From positions 12,020,501 through 12,084,500 of the forward strand of contig CAMQGK010000604.1 in NCBI GenBank assembly GCA_947000775.1: DNA of 64,000 bases, given 5' to 3'. The notes beneath the pieces were generated by a model, which did not search any database, was not told the origin of the DNA, and saw only the letters and a list, made by a program, of their open reading frames with translations. This DNA is from Pterois miles. Taxonomy: Eukaryota; Chordata; Actinopteri; Perciformes; Scorpaenidae. The position numbers were made by a program, and so were the translations under genes. Of the stretch, positions 27,778 to 38,587 are shown in pieces (position 1 is the stretch's first letter; every line of letters starts with the position of its first letter).

Positions 27778-29379
27778 GAACAACATTACTGTCAAGAATA
27801 AATACCCCCTGCCTCTGATTAGCTCAGCTTTTGAACCCCTCCAGGGTGCCACTATCTTTACTAAGTTAGATTTAACAAACGCCTACCATATTGTGCGCAT
27901 CAGAGAGGGCGACGAATGGAAAACTGCTTTTAAACCCCCCTAGGAGACACTTTGAGTATTTAGTTATACCATTTGGCCTAACCAATGCCCCAACAGTTTT
28001 CAAGCTTTAATCAATGACATTCTGAGAGATTTCCTGAACCGCTTTGTTTTTGTCTATTTGGACGACATCCTGATTTTTTGTTTTTTTTTCCGTAGCCAAG
28101 ATGAGTATGTCTTTCATGTATGACAGGTTCTTTCTAGACTGTTGGAGAACAAACTGTTCGTTAAAGTAGAGAAATGTGAGTTTCATGCCAAGACTGTCTC
28201 ATTCCTTGGTTATGTCCTCCAGGAGGGAAGTGTCAAAGCTGACCCCGAGAAGATCAGGGCAGTGGAGGAGTGGCCCACCCCACGGAACCGGAAGGAGCTC
28301 CAGCGGTTCCTGGGGTTCGCAAACTTCTACTGGAGATTCATCCAGAACCACAGTAAAGTAGCCACACCCCTCACTCGCTTCACCTCCTCTAAGCTCACAT
28401 TCCGCTGGTCTCCGGAGCCCGAGAGGGCTTTCCTTCAGTTGAAAGAACTGTTCACCTCAGCACCTGTCCTCTGTCAGCCCAACACCAGTAAGCAGTTCAT
28501 CATTGAGGTCGATGCTTCTGACACTGGTGAGGGGGCAATATTAAGTCAACGCTACGGTCCAGACAATCGGTTACATCCTTGCATCTTCTTCTCCAGGCGT
28601 CTCTCTCCTCCGGAGTGCAATTATGACGTTGGCCGTGAATTGCTGGCAGTCAAGATGGCCTATGAGGAGTGGAGGCACTGGTTGGAGGGGGCCGAGCAGC
28701 CGTTTGTTGTCTGGAGTGATCATAAGAACTTAGCATACATTAAAACTGCAAAGAGGTTGAACTCTAGACAGGCCAGGTGGGCTCTGTTCTTCAGCCGATT
28801 TAACTTCACCCTCACTTATCGTCCAGGTTCCAGAAATACCAAGCTGGATGCCCTCTCTCACCAGCATTCAGATCCTGACTCCTGTCCTGCCCCAGAACCG
28901 ATTATCCCAAGCCAGTGTGTGGTTACCGCCTTAACCTGGGGCATAGAAAGCATTGTCCGCAATGCTCAGCTTCAGAAACCTGACCCAGGTAATGGACCAA
29001 CTAACCGGTTGTTTGTGCACTCCTCTGTCCGATCCCAGGTCCTTCAGTGGGTCCACACCACTCGCTTCACCTGCCACCCTGGCTGTCTTACGGAGGCATT
29101 TTTGGTGGCCTGCAATGGACACTGACACCCAGGAATATGTGGCAGGTTGCACAATCTGTGCACGCAGTAAATCATTACATCTTGCTCCAGCTGGTCTTCT
29201 GCACCATCTTCCCATTCCTGGCCGCCTTTGGTCCCACATCGCCCTGGTTTTTGTGACAGGACTGCCTGACTCCCAAGGTGACGCAGTAATACTCACAGTG
29301 GCTGACCGGTTCTCTAAAGCGGCCCACTTTATTGCACTGCCTAAGCTTCCCCTCTGCCTTCGAAACCGCTAGTCTGCTT
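27778..29379 (+). pseudogene. Pol remnant of element C, part 1 (RT, RNase H, integrase N-half)
   Basis: RT resumes at GLNNITVKNKYPLPLISSAF (27,774 onward) and continues in several frames through YLDD-equivalent sequence (VYLDDILIF, about 28,045-28,080), where a T-run has expanded. A long frame from 28,142 to 29,125 covers the connection domain and RNase H (VDASDTGEGAIL, GRELLAVKMAYEEW, SDHKNLAYIKTAKRL). An Asn is missing before RELLA. The integrase zinc finger is frameshifted near 29,085. The first integrase block (VTGLPDSQGD, TVADRFSKAAHFIALPKLP) reaches 29,370, where the SINE begins. Confidence 0.85.
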
Positions 29380-29730
29380 AAGAAGAACAAGAAGAAGATA
29401 TTCATTTATTAGTCCCACAATGGGGAAATTCAATTTCTTTACACTCTGTTGTTTTACTTATACACAGTACATGCTGATCCGAAACACACACATGCACAAA
29501 CAGGACCCATATACATGCATCAAAAGGAGAAGCCCCCTCAGAGTGAGGGGGCTGCTCCTGACAAGCGCCCCGAGCAGTTGGGGGTTTGGTGCCTTGCTCA
29601 GGGGCACCTCGGCAGTGCCCACGAGGTAAACTGGCACCTCCAGCTACCAGTTCACACTCAGTTCTTGGTCATGTCGGGACTTGAACCGGTGACCCTCCGA
29701 TTCCCAAGCCAACTCCCTACAGACTGAGCT
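29380..29730 (-). mobile_element. SINE-A copy 2, inserted in element C integrase
   Basis: Reverse-strand SINE-A with the GAAGAAGAAGA tail complement at the left, GGACTTGAACCGGTGACCC (B-box region) and ending CAGACTGAGCT. The first dozen bases of the tRNA-like head are missing. It contains an extra CAAAAGGAGAAGCCCCC stretch that other copies lack. Integrase sequence resumes directly after it. Confidence 0.88.
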
Positions 29731-30396
29731 CATCAGACTTCATGGTATCCCCTCAGACATTGCCTCTGACCGTGGACCCCAATTCGTCTCCCAGGTATGG
29801 AAGGGGTTCTGTAAGGCATTAGGTGCAACTGCCAGCCTATCATCTGGTTTTCAGCCTCAGACAAATGGCCAAACAGAGAGAGCTAACCAAGACTTAGATT
29901 TTGCCCTACGATGCATGACCTCTGCTAATCCATCTTCCTGGAGTAATGTTATCTTGGATGGAATACACACACAATTCTCTGCCTTGTTATGCTACGGGTC
30001 TATCTCCTTTCGAGGCCTCCCTAGGATACCAACCACCTTTGTTCCCGGATCAGCAAGTTGAGCTAGCAGTCCCCTCTGTCCAGGACCACATCCACCGCTG
30101 CAAGGAGATCTGGACTGAGACCCGGAGGGTGCTGGAACACCCCAGCAGGTGGCTCAGAACTCTGCCAACCGTTGTAGGAGGCCGGCCCCCCAGTACTAAC
30201 CAGGTCAGTCGGTATGGCTCTCAACTCATAACATTCAGCTGCGGACTGAGTCCCGTAAAGTCTCCCCTTGTTCCATTCACCATTTTGGAAGTAGTTAACC
30301 CCGTTACAGTTAAACTCTCACTACCCAAGTCAAGGATTCACCCAGTGTTCCATATTTCACAAGTTAAACCAGTATCCACTAGCACCCTGTGCCCTC
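29731..30396 (+). pseudogene. Pol remnant of element C, part 2 (integrase C-half)
   Basis: It continues with RLHGIPSDIASDRGPQF (second catalytic Asp), QTNGQTERANQDLDF (catalytic Glu), then in another frame LPCYATGLSPFEASLGYQPP. It ends with SRIHPVFHISQVKP near 30,370, the position just before the chromodomain in A and B. The chromodomain and polypurine tract are absent and the 3' LTR fragment follows at once. Confidence 0.82.
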
Positions 30397-30596
30397 TTAC
30401 TGCTCGCGCTGGTGCTCTGCATGCTCGCCATGTCTATGGTGCACAGTGATTCTTGCTGCCTGTCATGTGGGAGACCTGGGTTTAAATCCAGCAGCAATTA
30501 TTTGAGTATTGTTTCCTTTTTGTGTAATTAAACTTTTGAACCCTGCTCCGACCTGCCTGCAGTTCCTGAGTCCACTAACTGTTCTAGTGTTTGACA
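30397..30596 (+). repeat. 3' LTR fragment of element C
   Basis: About 200 bp matching the end of the 5' LTR (GGTGCACAGTGATTCTTGC, TTTTGTGTAATTAAAC, ACCTGCCTGCAGTTCCTGAG). U3 and the TATA region are deleted, probably with the chromodomain in one event. Polyadenylation may rely on AATTAAAC. Confidence 0.8.
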
Positions 30597-30601
30597 CAGG
30601 G

Positions 30602-30715
30602 AGGTATTACTCCTCTATATATTTACATAGACAGTAGTTGATGATGCTATATTAATGCTCTGATATCATAGACTCGGGTAGTATAGACTCAGGGAGACAT
30701 TACTCCTCTTTATAG
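30602..30715. repeat. 93-bp repeat unit flanking element C, right
   Basis: One unit and the start of another (ATTACTCCTCTATATATT and ATTACTCCTCTTTATAG begin 93 bp apart). It is the same repeat as at 26,500-26,590. 30,716-32,070 downstream contains CTCAAGTAAAAGTACAG-type sequence (30,750-30,860), common in fish repeats, but no gene. Confidence 0.75.
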
Positions 30716-32077
30716 AAAGTCATGACCAGCTGACAGTGATAGGTAGAGAATGCAAAAACTTTACTCAAGTAAAAGTACAGTTACTTTGCAAAAATTTTAT
30801 ATAAGTAGTCAAATAACTACTGGAGTAAAAAGTATTTATTGAGAAAAGTACCTGTGTAGCAAGTAACTTAAATAAAATGCATTTCCTGCTGAAAATGCAA
30901 TAAAGTGAAATGACTTGCCTAAAATTGTTCAAAAGATCAAAAGTATTGCACTGCTTTGCTGAAGAACATTGAAGAGAGCGCCATCAGGCATAAGGTTTAC
31001 AGAGATCAGGCAAGTAAGAAGGGGCATGTCCATTTACAGTTTAAAGCCAAAGCCAATGAAAGGAAGCAAAAAATGGTGTCGTCATGGATGTATAAAGAGA
31101 ACTGGATACAGTGTAGGAGGCAGGGCCCCGTTCATCCCTATGAAAGTTGCTCAGTGGTGCATGAAGCCAAAATGGCTCAACCTCCACTTGGAAAAGTACC
31201 CAGATCTTTCAGTGATCTTCCGCATCCATTGTGCCTTACCTTACTTGCCCATGTCCAATATGCACAGTAGTGTCCTTTCAGTCACATGGCTCAGTCACAG
31301 GGTCTCAATGTCAGGGTTTGCACTGTCATCATGGTCTGGGTCCCCATACACATAAATGGAGGGGGGAAATTATTAGTACATTTTACAGCTTTTAAGACCT
31401 AATGATTTAAATAAGGGCTACTAGAGTCTTCATACTGGGGAGTTGGTTTATCTCAAAAAAAATATCCATTGACCGTTACAGACATCTATGTCTCAATGCA
31501 AGTCTATGGCAAAAAGTCTGTTTGGCCACAAGGATATCATACAACGGACACAGAAGTTGTAGTACCACCGTTTAGCCACACAAAAATGGGATCGACACTC
31601 ACACTTCCTTGGGTCTTGGGTGTAATATGCCTTTTTTTACAGGAGCCATGTTGACATGTCATTGCAGAGTAATCACAGGTGTAATTAATAACATTAATTA
31701 TGGCTCTGATCCATTAAAACATTGGTGTAAACACACATAACATATGCTGGGTCACTGAAATGGCTGTGACAGTAAATAGAGTGAGTGTGTGTGCATGTGC
31801 ATGTGTGAAAGTTTTTGCAAAGCATTGCTGAAAATATGGAACTGGATTGTAAAACTGAGTTGAAAGCTGAACTGCATGACCCCCAAAAAGAGCTAAAATA
31901 CATTGCTAAAAAAGCAGTAAGGTAAACTGTGAAACTTTGAAACTGTAAGTCAATACACAGAAAGCAGTATTTGGCTGGAATAAACTTTTAGAATTATGAA
32001 TACTTGAACAGAAAGCATTTGGGTGGAACAAATCTTTAAAACTATGAGAGCTTGAAAACTGCAAGTCCTTAGACAGA

Positions 32078-32290
32078 AAGTAGTAGTAGTAGTAGTAGCA
32101 GGAGTAGTAGTAGTAGTAGTAGTAGTAGCAACAGCAGCAATAGTAGCATTAGCAGTAGTAGTATCAGTAGTTGCAGGAGCAGTAACAGTAGTAGCAGTAG
32201 TAACAGTAGCAGTGGTAGTACAATAGCAGTAGCAGCAGTAGTAGTAGCAACTGTAGTAATAACAGAAGAAGCAGCAGCAAGAGCATATAT
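32078..32290. repeat. (AGT/AGC)n trinucleotide tract
   Basis: About 210 bp of AGTAGTAGT with AGC and ACAGT interruptions. A similar shorter tract is at 32,690-32,762. Leu-rich reverse frames here are a by-product. Confidence 0.92.
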
Positions 32291-32337
32291 ACTCAATTTT
32301 ATTTTAAAAATAACTTGTCCAGAGTTCCGTTCCCTGA

Positions 32338-32612
32338 GACAGAAAAACAGACAGAGAGAGAGAGAGAGAGAGACCGAGACAAACAGAGAGACAGAGAGAG
32401 AGAGAGATGGAGAGAGACAGAGAAAGTGTGATAGAGCCAAAAAAAGATGGAGATAGCTAAACAGAGAGAGAGAGAGAAATACAGAGGGAGAGGCAGAGAA
32501 AGAGAGAAAGCAACAGACAGACAAACAAAAACAGAGACAGGCAGGGAGACAGAGAAAAAGAGATACAAAAAGAGAGACAGACATAGAGAGACACAGAGAG
32601 AGGGAGAGTGAG
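32338..32612. repeat. Purine-rich (GA/GACA)n tract
   Basis: About 275 bp that is almost entirely A and G with occasional C (ACAGAGAGAGAG, AGACAGAGA), strongly strand-asymmetric. It could form triplex or H-DNA where supercoiled. Confidence 0.9.
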
Positions 32613-32866
32613 AGTAGTATTAGTATTACAAGTTGTTAGATAAAAGTAGTATTTGGGTGGAATAAAGCTTTAAAACTACAGGTAATTAGACTACTACTAG
32701 TTGTAGTAGTAGCTGCAGCAGCATCAGTAGTTGTAGTCATAGTAGCAGCAGCAGTGGCAGCAGAAAACCATGAAATACAATATTAATATATAATCTATAT
32801 AATCCTCTTGAAATGGTGACATTTGAGAGGACATGAGCCGAGTAATGGTATTTGAGATTTATAGGG

Positions 32867-32868
<2 letters not shown>

Positions 32869-32899
<31 letters not shown>
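32869..32899. repeat. (CA)n microsatellite
   Basis: A pure ACACAC run of about 30 bp. 32,900-33,759 around it has no recognisable gene. Confidence 0.95.
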
Positions 32900-32902
<3 letters not shown>

Positions 32903-33759
32903 TGGTTGCCATGGTGATTGGGACACAGCCAGGGGTGCAGAGGGGAGGGACAGGAAACATCTAACATCACTCTGCTTTCCTTTGCCACCAAGTCTTTTAT
33001 TTTATGTGGATGTGACTGAATGTAAACCAAGAAGTACACCTGCATTTATTTGTGATGAGATGACAAGTCATCATCTCCACATGAACATCAGACAATGTTC
33101 GCAGTCTGTATCTCTCAAATATAAAATATTAGATTAATACTATAAGCAACTCTATTAAGTACACCCAGTACTATCTCCTAGTACTAAGTAGTAAGTAAAG
33201 CTTTTTTACAATAAATACTTTATTTGCTTGCTGTCTGCAATATTATTTTTTGATTTGTCAAATTAATCAACAAAACTGAAAAAGCCTCTATCAGATGACA
33301 CATTTTGGCTGATTAGAAGATAATGTTGTAATGTTTCATCATTAATTACCTTTTAAATACAGGTGTATGTTCACTTCTTCAATTTGACCTGAGGAAGACC
33401 ATCTGTGGTTGAAAAATATAAGTTCTGTCCACATGAAATAAAAGCAGTTTGTGGTGTGCAGAATTGGGTCTCTACTTTTCTGTCTCTTTTCATTAGGGTA
33501 CACAAAGCAGCTAGTTACATACACATCGCTCATGCACTATTACCACTATGTACAATTACAACTATGTAATAGTAGTGTTGGAGCATGATAAGCTACTGTG
33601 TTATTAAACTTAGCAGCACATGTGTTTGTTGTGTTAATAATGCCATCTGTCAGCTCAGTGTTGGCATGGTTCTCTGATGTGCTGACTTCAGACCAGTGTT
33701 CACAACTGGAGCCTGCGGCACTGTGTGCTATCAGCTGCTAGCTTATATAACTGTGTAAT

Positions 33760-34085
33760 GGGGGCGGCAGTAGCTCAGTCTGTAGGGAGTTGGCTTGGGA
33801 ACCGGAGGGTCACCGGTTCAAGTCCCGACATGGACCAAAAACTGAGTGTGAACTGGTAGCTGGAGAGGTGCCAGTTTACCTCTTAGGCACTGCCGAGGTG
33901 CCCCTGAGCAAGGCACCAAACCCCCAACTGCTCGGGGCGCTTGTCAGGAGCAGCCCCCTCACTCTGACGTCTCTCCATTACTGCATGTATGTGTGTTTCA
34001 GGTCTGCATGTACCATGTACGAGTTTAACAGAGTGTAAATTGAATTTCCCCATTGTGGGACTAATAAAGGTAGATCTTCTTCTAA
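33760..34085 (+). mobile_element. SINE-A copy 3, nearly complete
   Basis: GGGGGCGGCAGTAGCTCAGT (tRNA-like head with A box), CACCGGTTCAAGTCCCGAC (B box), CTTAGGCACTGCCGAGGTGC, CGCTTGTCAGGAGCAGCC, then TTGAATTTCCCCATTGTGGG and ACTAATAAAGG with a CTTCTT tail. This is the best single copy for defining the family outside the satellite. Confidence 0.92.
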
Positions 34086-34496
34086 TAAAAGTAAAAAGTA
34101 GAAAAAGTAAATAATTTGTTAGAAAGGTTTAAAAATACAACCATGGTTGTTAGGGGCTTCCAGGAGCTACAGTACTATTGAACATGAAATGGACTCCGCC
34201 ATGAGACGTGAGTTTGTAGCCAAGATCAGCTTCAGAAGGGCAGCCACCCAGCCCCTGAGCTTACTCTGTGATGTGCAGTTTGACAACTGAGATTTCTCTC
34301 CTCACTGCAACTTCTCAATTAAATATGCTTCATTAGGATGTTGCATGTACCTTATAGCCTCCCTGTCACTTCTGCAATCCACAGATAGTATAACAGCACT
34401 CTTCCTTCTCATCAACAGTTTTTTTAAACAATCATAAAACTGAAATTCACTAAGATATAAATTTAATCAGATATATTTGAATCAGAGGGGTGAGGC

Positions 34497-35130
34497 ATCA
34501 TTCGATTCAATTCAGTTTAGTTTTATATAGCAACAAATCATAACAGAAGTTATCTCAAGATGCTTTTCATATAGATCAGGTCTAGACCATACTCTATAAT
34601 TTAGAGCCCCAACCAGACATTCCCCATGAGCAAGCTTTCTATGAAACAGAGTCAAGAAAAAACTCCCCTATAGTAGGAAGAAACCTTGGACAGAAACAGA
34701 AACAGAACCAGAACCAGTCTCTGGGCAGATGGCCATCTGCCTCGACCAGGTGGGGAGAGGGACAGAAAGGGGAGGGGGAGAGAGAGAAAGGAAGAAAGAG
34801 AAAGAGGAAGAGAGAGAGAGAGTGGGAGAGAGAGAGACCAGCCATAAGTAGCAATAGGACTAAAAAAATAACCAATAATTGTGGATGTAATAGAGCAATA
34901 ATAGCTGTAATAATAATAGCCTTTGGTCTCTTTAATAACTTTAAGCCTAATCAAAGAGGATAGTTTTAAGCATACTCTCCTTACATGTGGAGAGGGTCTC
35001 TGCCTCCCAGACTTAAACTGACAGCTGGTTCCACAGAAGAGGAGCTTGACAGCTGAAGGCTCTGGCCTCAAGAAACTCTGCATTCTGGAGTGCAGCGCTC
35101 CAATGGGGTAACAGGATACAACAAGGTCTT
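34497..35130. repeat. Long teleost-type interspersed repeat
   Basis: Colinear phrases recur widely in fish genomes: TTCAGTTTAGTTTTATATAG, AAGTTATCTCAAGATGC, CAGGTCTAGACCATACTC, AAAAAACTCCCCTATAGTAG, GGCCATCTGCCTCGACCAGG, a GA-rich spacer, then TTCCACAGAAGAGGAGCTTG and GAAGGCTCTGGCC. No protein domain is visible. I recognise the pattern from other fish sequence but cannot state its class. Confidence 0.5.
34758..34840. repeat. (GA)n purine tract
   Basis: GGAGAGAGAGAAAG-type run inside the long interspersed repeat. It probably expanded from that repeat's own GA-rich spacer. Confidence 0.85.
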
Positions 35131-35374
35131 TAACGAGAATCATCAAATCACACTATAGACACATATGGCATTTCTGGAAGCCACAGGATATAATTATTAG
35201 GAACTACTCTAAATGTGAAAAAGTAGAGGAGATGTTTAATTATATTTTAAAAATATACTGATCCCACTGTTTCTCCTCAGATTACTGGCCAGTTGTTTTT
35301 TTTCTCAAAAGCAGATGGATGTCAATAGTGTTACATTAGAGCTGCATTAATCCATATTATGTATTATAGATGAC

Positions 35375-36065
35375 TAAGGCTCCAGTTCGGGGACCTCAGA
35401 ATTGCGTCTCTGCTTGTTGCAGATGATGTGGTTCTGTTGGCTTCATCAAAATCTGAAATTCATCACACACTGGGATGGCTTGCAGACAAATGTGATGCAG
35501 ATGGGATCAGAGTCAGTACCTCCAAGTGTGAGGCCATGGTTCTCTGCTACATTGCACTCTTCGGGTGGGAAGTGAGTCTTTGCCCCAAGTGAGGGAGTTT
35601 AAGTATCTCAGGGTCTTGTTCATGAGTGAGGGAAAAATGAAGCGGGAGATGAACAGGCAGTTCTATGCAGCATTGGCAGTTATTCAGGCGCTGCACAAGA
35701 CGAAGAGGGAAGAGGGAGCTGAGCCAGAATGGGAAGCTTTCAATTTACTGGTCTATCTACGTTTCAGCCCTTACCTATGGTCATGAGCTTTGGGTAGTGA
35801 ATGAAAGAGATCACAGATAAAGTGGCCAAAATGACCTTCCTTCGTAGGGTGGCTGATCTCAGCCTTAGGGAAAGGATGAGGAGTTCAGACATCCAGAGGG
35901 AGCTTGGAGTAGAGCTGCTGTACCTTCGCACTGAAAAGGGCCAGCTGAAGTCGTTTATAGAAATCTGATCAGGATGCCGCCATTTGGAGGTTTTCTGGGC
36001 ATGTTTAACTGGTAAGAGGCCCTGGGGTAGACCCAGAACATGCTGGAGAGATTATATATCTCATC
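35375..36065 (+). pseudogene. RTE-like non-LTR retrotransposon remnant (RT C-half)
   Basis: In shifting frames the sequence reads LRIASLLVADDVVLLASSKS (RT catalytic block, ADD, about 35,395-35,455), DADGIRVSTSKCEAMVLC, GSESLPQVREFKYLRVLF, YGHELWVV, FLRRVADLSLRERMRSSDIQ and GKRPWGRPRTCWRDY. This is the order of the C-terminal half of RT in a very common fish RTE-type LINE (Rex3-like). Stops and frameshifts are frequent. The endonuclease, N-half of RT and 3' tail are absent. Confidence 0.8.
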
Positions 36066-36958
36066 TGACACTTCTATATGTTGTTCTACAGTGTAGACAA
36101 TGTATTTAGTTTAGTTTAGTTTATTTTGTGTACTTTAAAGGCACAGTGTAAATATTATATTTCTGCCAATAGATCCCCTAATTGCTACACACTGTACCTT
36201 CAATTTGGAGAACTTGTTGCATAATGCCTCAGGATGCTGGGCTGGTCTTACAATCCTGTGAAAGGATCTCCAATTTAGATAACTGGGAAACAGTCCTCAT
36301 ATCTATGGTCCATACCTACACCAATATAGTCCAGTCCAGCATTACATCCCACTGCTTCCACTCATCATCATCGTCCTCTATATGCTGTCTACTGACACTA
36401 CACTTTCTGCATATACTTGTCTGGTTATATAGAGTTTCTCAAGTACTTGCTTCATGCCTTTCCTTGTCTTCTATTTGGTTTTCCCCTTTCTTCTTTATTA
36501 TGTATTTCGTCTGTCCTTTTAAGAATACCTAAATCAATAAAAAATGAAAGTTTTTTTCATTCTTTTCTAAATTCAGGTAGACCTAGAGAGTGAAAGAGAA
36601 ATTCTGGTATTTGTATGCCTGTTGACCAATGTTGTTGTGCTGCTCATTACACCTGACTGGCCTCATCAGCTCTCATAGTCATCTCATCAGGAGTTCGACC
36701 TAATGAGGGTCAGTCTCTCAATATTACCCATGTCAGCTCACCACAGTTTGACCTCTGACCTCTACCTCCCTATGGCAAATCAGTTTTTATCCGTCCCTCC
36801 TCTTCTTTGAGTCTTTTGTCTTAAGAATATGTCAGAATAAAGAAGGAAAGAGCCAGATGGGATGAGGTGGTAAGGTTTTCCTGATATACATACATGGAAT
36901 GAAATCAAGAAATCTGTGAACAAAAACCAAGACTTAAGAAAAAAAAGATTTTCATAGT

Positions 36959-37110
36959 GGGGGGGGGGGGGCACTGGAAGGGTGAAGGAGGTACAGATTA
37001 GGGGGAAACAATGAGTTAAATGTTCTCCCACCAGACCACGTATAGCTGAAGCATCACCACAGTGTCCATGATTTGTTTAGATTAATTGAGAGTGTGACTG
37101 CATGCATGTT

Positions 37111-37141
<31 letters not shown>

Positions 37142-37158
37142 GTGTGTGTGTGTGAGTG
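36959..37158. repeat. G-run and (GT)n microsatellite
   Basis: A pure G tract at 36,959-36,971 and (TG)n with one C at about 37,108-37,156. 36,066-36,958 and 37,159-37,537 show no recognisable gene. Confidence 0.9.
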
Positions 37159-37537
37159 AGTGTGTAGCTGGACGCTCAGGCCTTTCTCTCTGCTGTTTGG
37201 AGGTGAAGGGGCTCTTCAGAAAGAGTGGAGGACCCTCGCTGTCAGACAAGAATCTGAAGAGACCTCCCACTAGCCCTCAGTGGTGAGATTCTGCAGCTCC
37301 ATTTATGCACAGTCCTAGCAGTTTAGAGAGACTGAGAGTGAAAATGTTTACATCACTTGATTCCAAATGGATACTGACATCTTTTGGTGAGATGGGGTAC
37401 ACATGGGCAAATGGCTACCAAGCTACATAAATCTTATATCTACAACACTGACTGTGATGAAATGGAATGCATTAAACAGTATTAAATGACCTGAAATTAA
37501 ATTAGTTCCCCAGGTCAGGGCACTAAAAGAGAGCACA

Positions 37538-37615
37538 TCCATCCATCAGAAAATTTATGACTGCTTATCCTATTCAGGGTCGTGGGGGGCTGCAGCTGAT
37601 CCCAGCTGATATTGG
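37538..37615 (-). mobile_element. Fragment of SINE-B/RTE-type 3' end
   Basis: On the minus strand: GATGGATG tail complement at the left, then TGCTTATCCTATTCAGGGTC, GGGGGGCTGCAGCTGATCCC and AGCTGATATTGGGCG. These correspond in order to the last 70 bp or so of SINE-B (CCAGCTGGGAT ... GATAAGCGGTT ... GATG). Confidence 0.6.
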
Positions 37616-37886
37616 GCGATGGATGGAAGAGGCTGGTGTGCTCTAGGTGGCAATAACTGTACCCTCAACAAATAAACCTAAAATTAGACACCCCAGAAAA
37701 AGAAATGATGTTCTTTCAGATGAGTGAATGCTTATAACTGTGACTAATGTTGCCATGAGCTCACCCACTGTCAATTTAAATGGTACACTGCCATCTAGTG
37801 GCAAGACTGAAACATGTTGAACACGTATTAAGTTTTGGTGCAATATGCAGGAAGACAATCTAAAGACACTCTCCGATGTTGCTGTA

Positions 37887-37947
37887 ACAACCAAATTTCT
37901 CCACTGTGGGATTAATAAAGGTCTATTCTATTCTATTCTATATGATG
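37887..37947 (+). mobile_element. Retroelement 3' tail
   Basis: AACCAAATTTCTCCACTGTG, then GGGATTAATAAAGG and (TCTAT)n repeats. This resembles the tail shared by SINE-A and its LINE partner, but with a pentanucleotide repeat end. The upstream body is not recognisable. Confidence 0.5.
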
Positions 37948-38240
37948 GAAACCACCTGTAGATCCAGTAACAGGTGTTTTGTATTAACCCTCTGAGACCC
38001 ATTTGTTACATAGATTTGGTGCTAACTTTACCATTTACATTTACCATTTTTTTTTACCACTGGCAAATTTGTAAAAAAATATCAATAATCCCTCCAGAAT
38101 ACCACATTAAGACATCAACACCTTGAGGAACACAATAGAAAAAGTCATACTGTGATTTGATGTCAAAAACCTTTGACATTTGGCAATTTCCAAAAGAATT
38201 GCATTTTTTGGTGATTAGATGGCGAGCAGTTGTGTTGTGT

Positions 38241-38587
38241 AGAAGAAGAAGAAGAAGAAGATAGGCCTTTATTAGTCCCACGAGGGAAAATTCAATTTTT
38301 TTCACTCTGTTGTTAACTTATACACGGTACATGCAGACCCGAACACACACATGCACAAACATGCAACAATGGAGAGATGTCAGAGTGATGGGGCTGCTCC
38401 TGACAAGCGCCCCGAGCAGTTGGGGGTTTGGTGCCTTGCTCAGGGGCACCTCGGCAGTGCCCAAGAGGTAAACTGGCACCTCTCCAGCTACCAGTTCACA
38501 CTCAGTTCTTGGTCCATGTCGGGACTTGAACCGGTGACCCTCCGGTTCCCAAGTCAACTCCCTACAGACTGAGCTACTGCCGCCCCC
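38241..38587 (-). mobile_element. SINE-A copy 4
   Basis: Complete reverse-strand copy from the GAAGAAGAAG tail complement to ACTGCCGCCCCC. The B box (GGGACTTGAACCGGTGACCC on the plus strand) and the CGCCCCGAGCAGTTGGGGG block are intact. Confidence 0.92.

Larger units (their letters stand above)
26591..30596 (+). mobile_element. Ty3/Gypsy element C, deleted and interrupted
   Basis: Bounded by TGTTAGCATT at the left and GTTTGACA at the right, with the target-site duplication CAGGG (26,586-26,590 and 30,597-30,601). Compared with A and B it lacks the primer-binding segment, the end of gag, the protease, the start of RT, the chromodomain and the U3 part of the 3' LTR. It has many frameshifts and carries a SINE in integrase. 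Its pol is recognisably of the same family but clearly diverged. It is non-functional and older than A and B. Confidence 0.9.

Noticed and set aside
32069..32584. 171-codon Leu/Ser-rich reverse frame
   Set aside because: It is the translation of AGT and GA microsatellites.
33760..33835. tRNA gene candidates at SINE heads (also at 5826, 59,751, 61,304 and others)
   Set aside because: A and B boxes are present, but they continue into SINE bodies and tails and do not fold into a complete functional tRNA with proper arms. They are SINE promoters.
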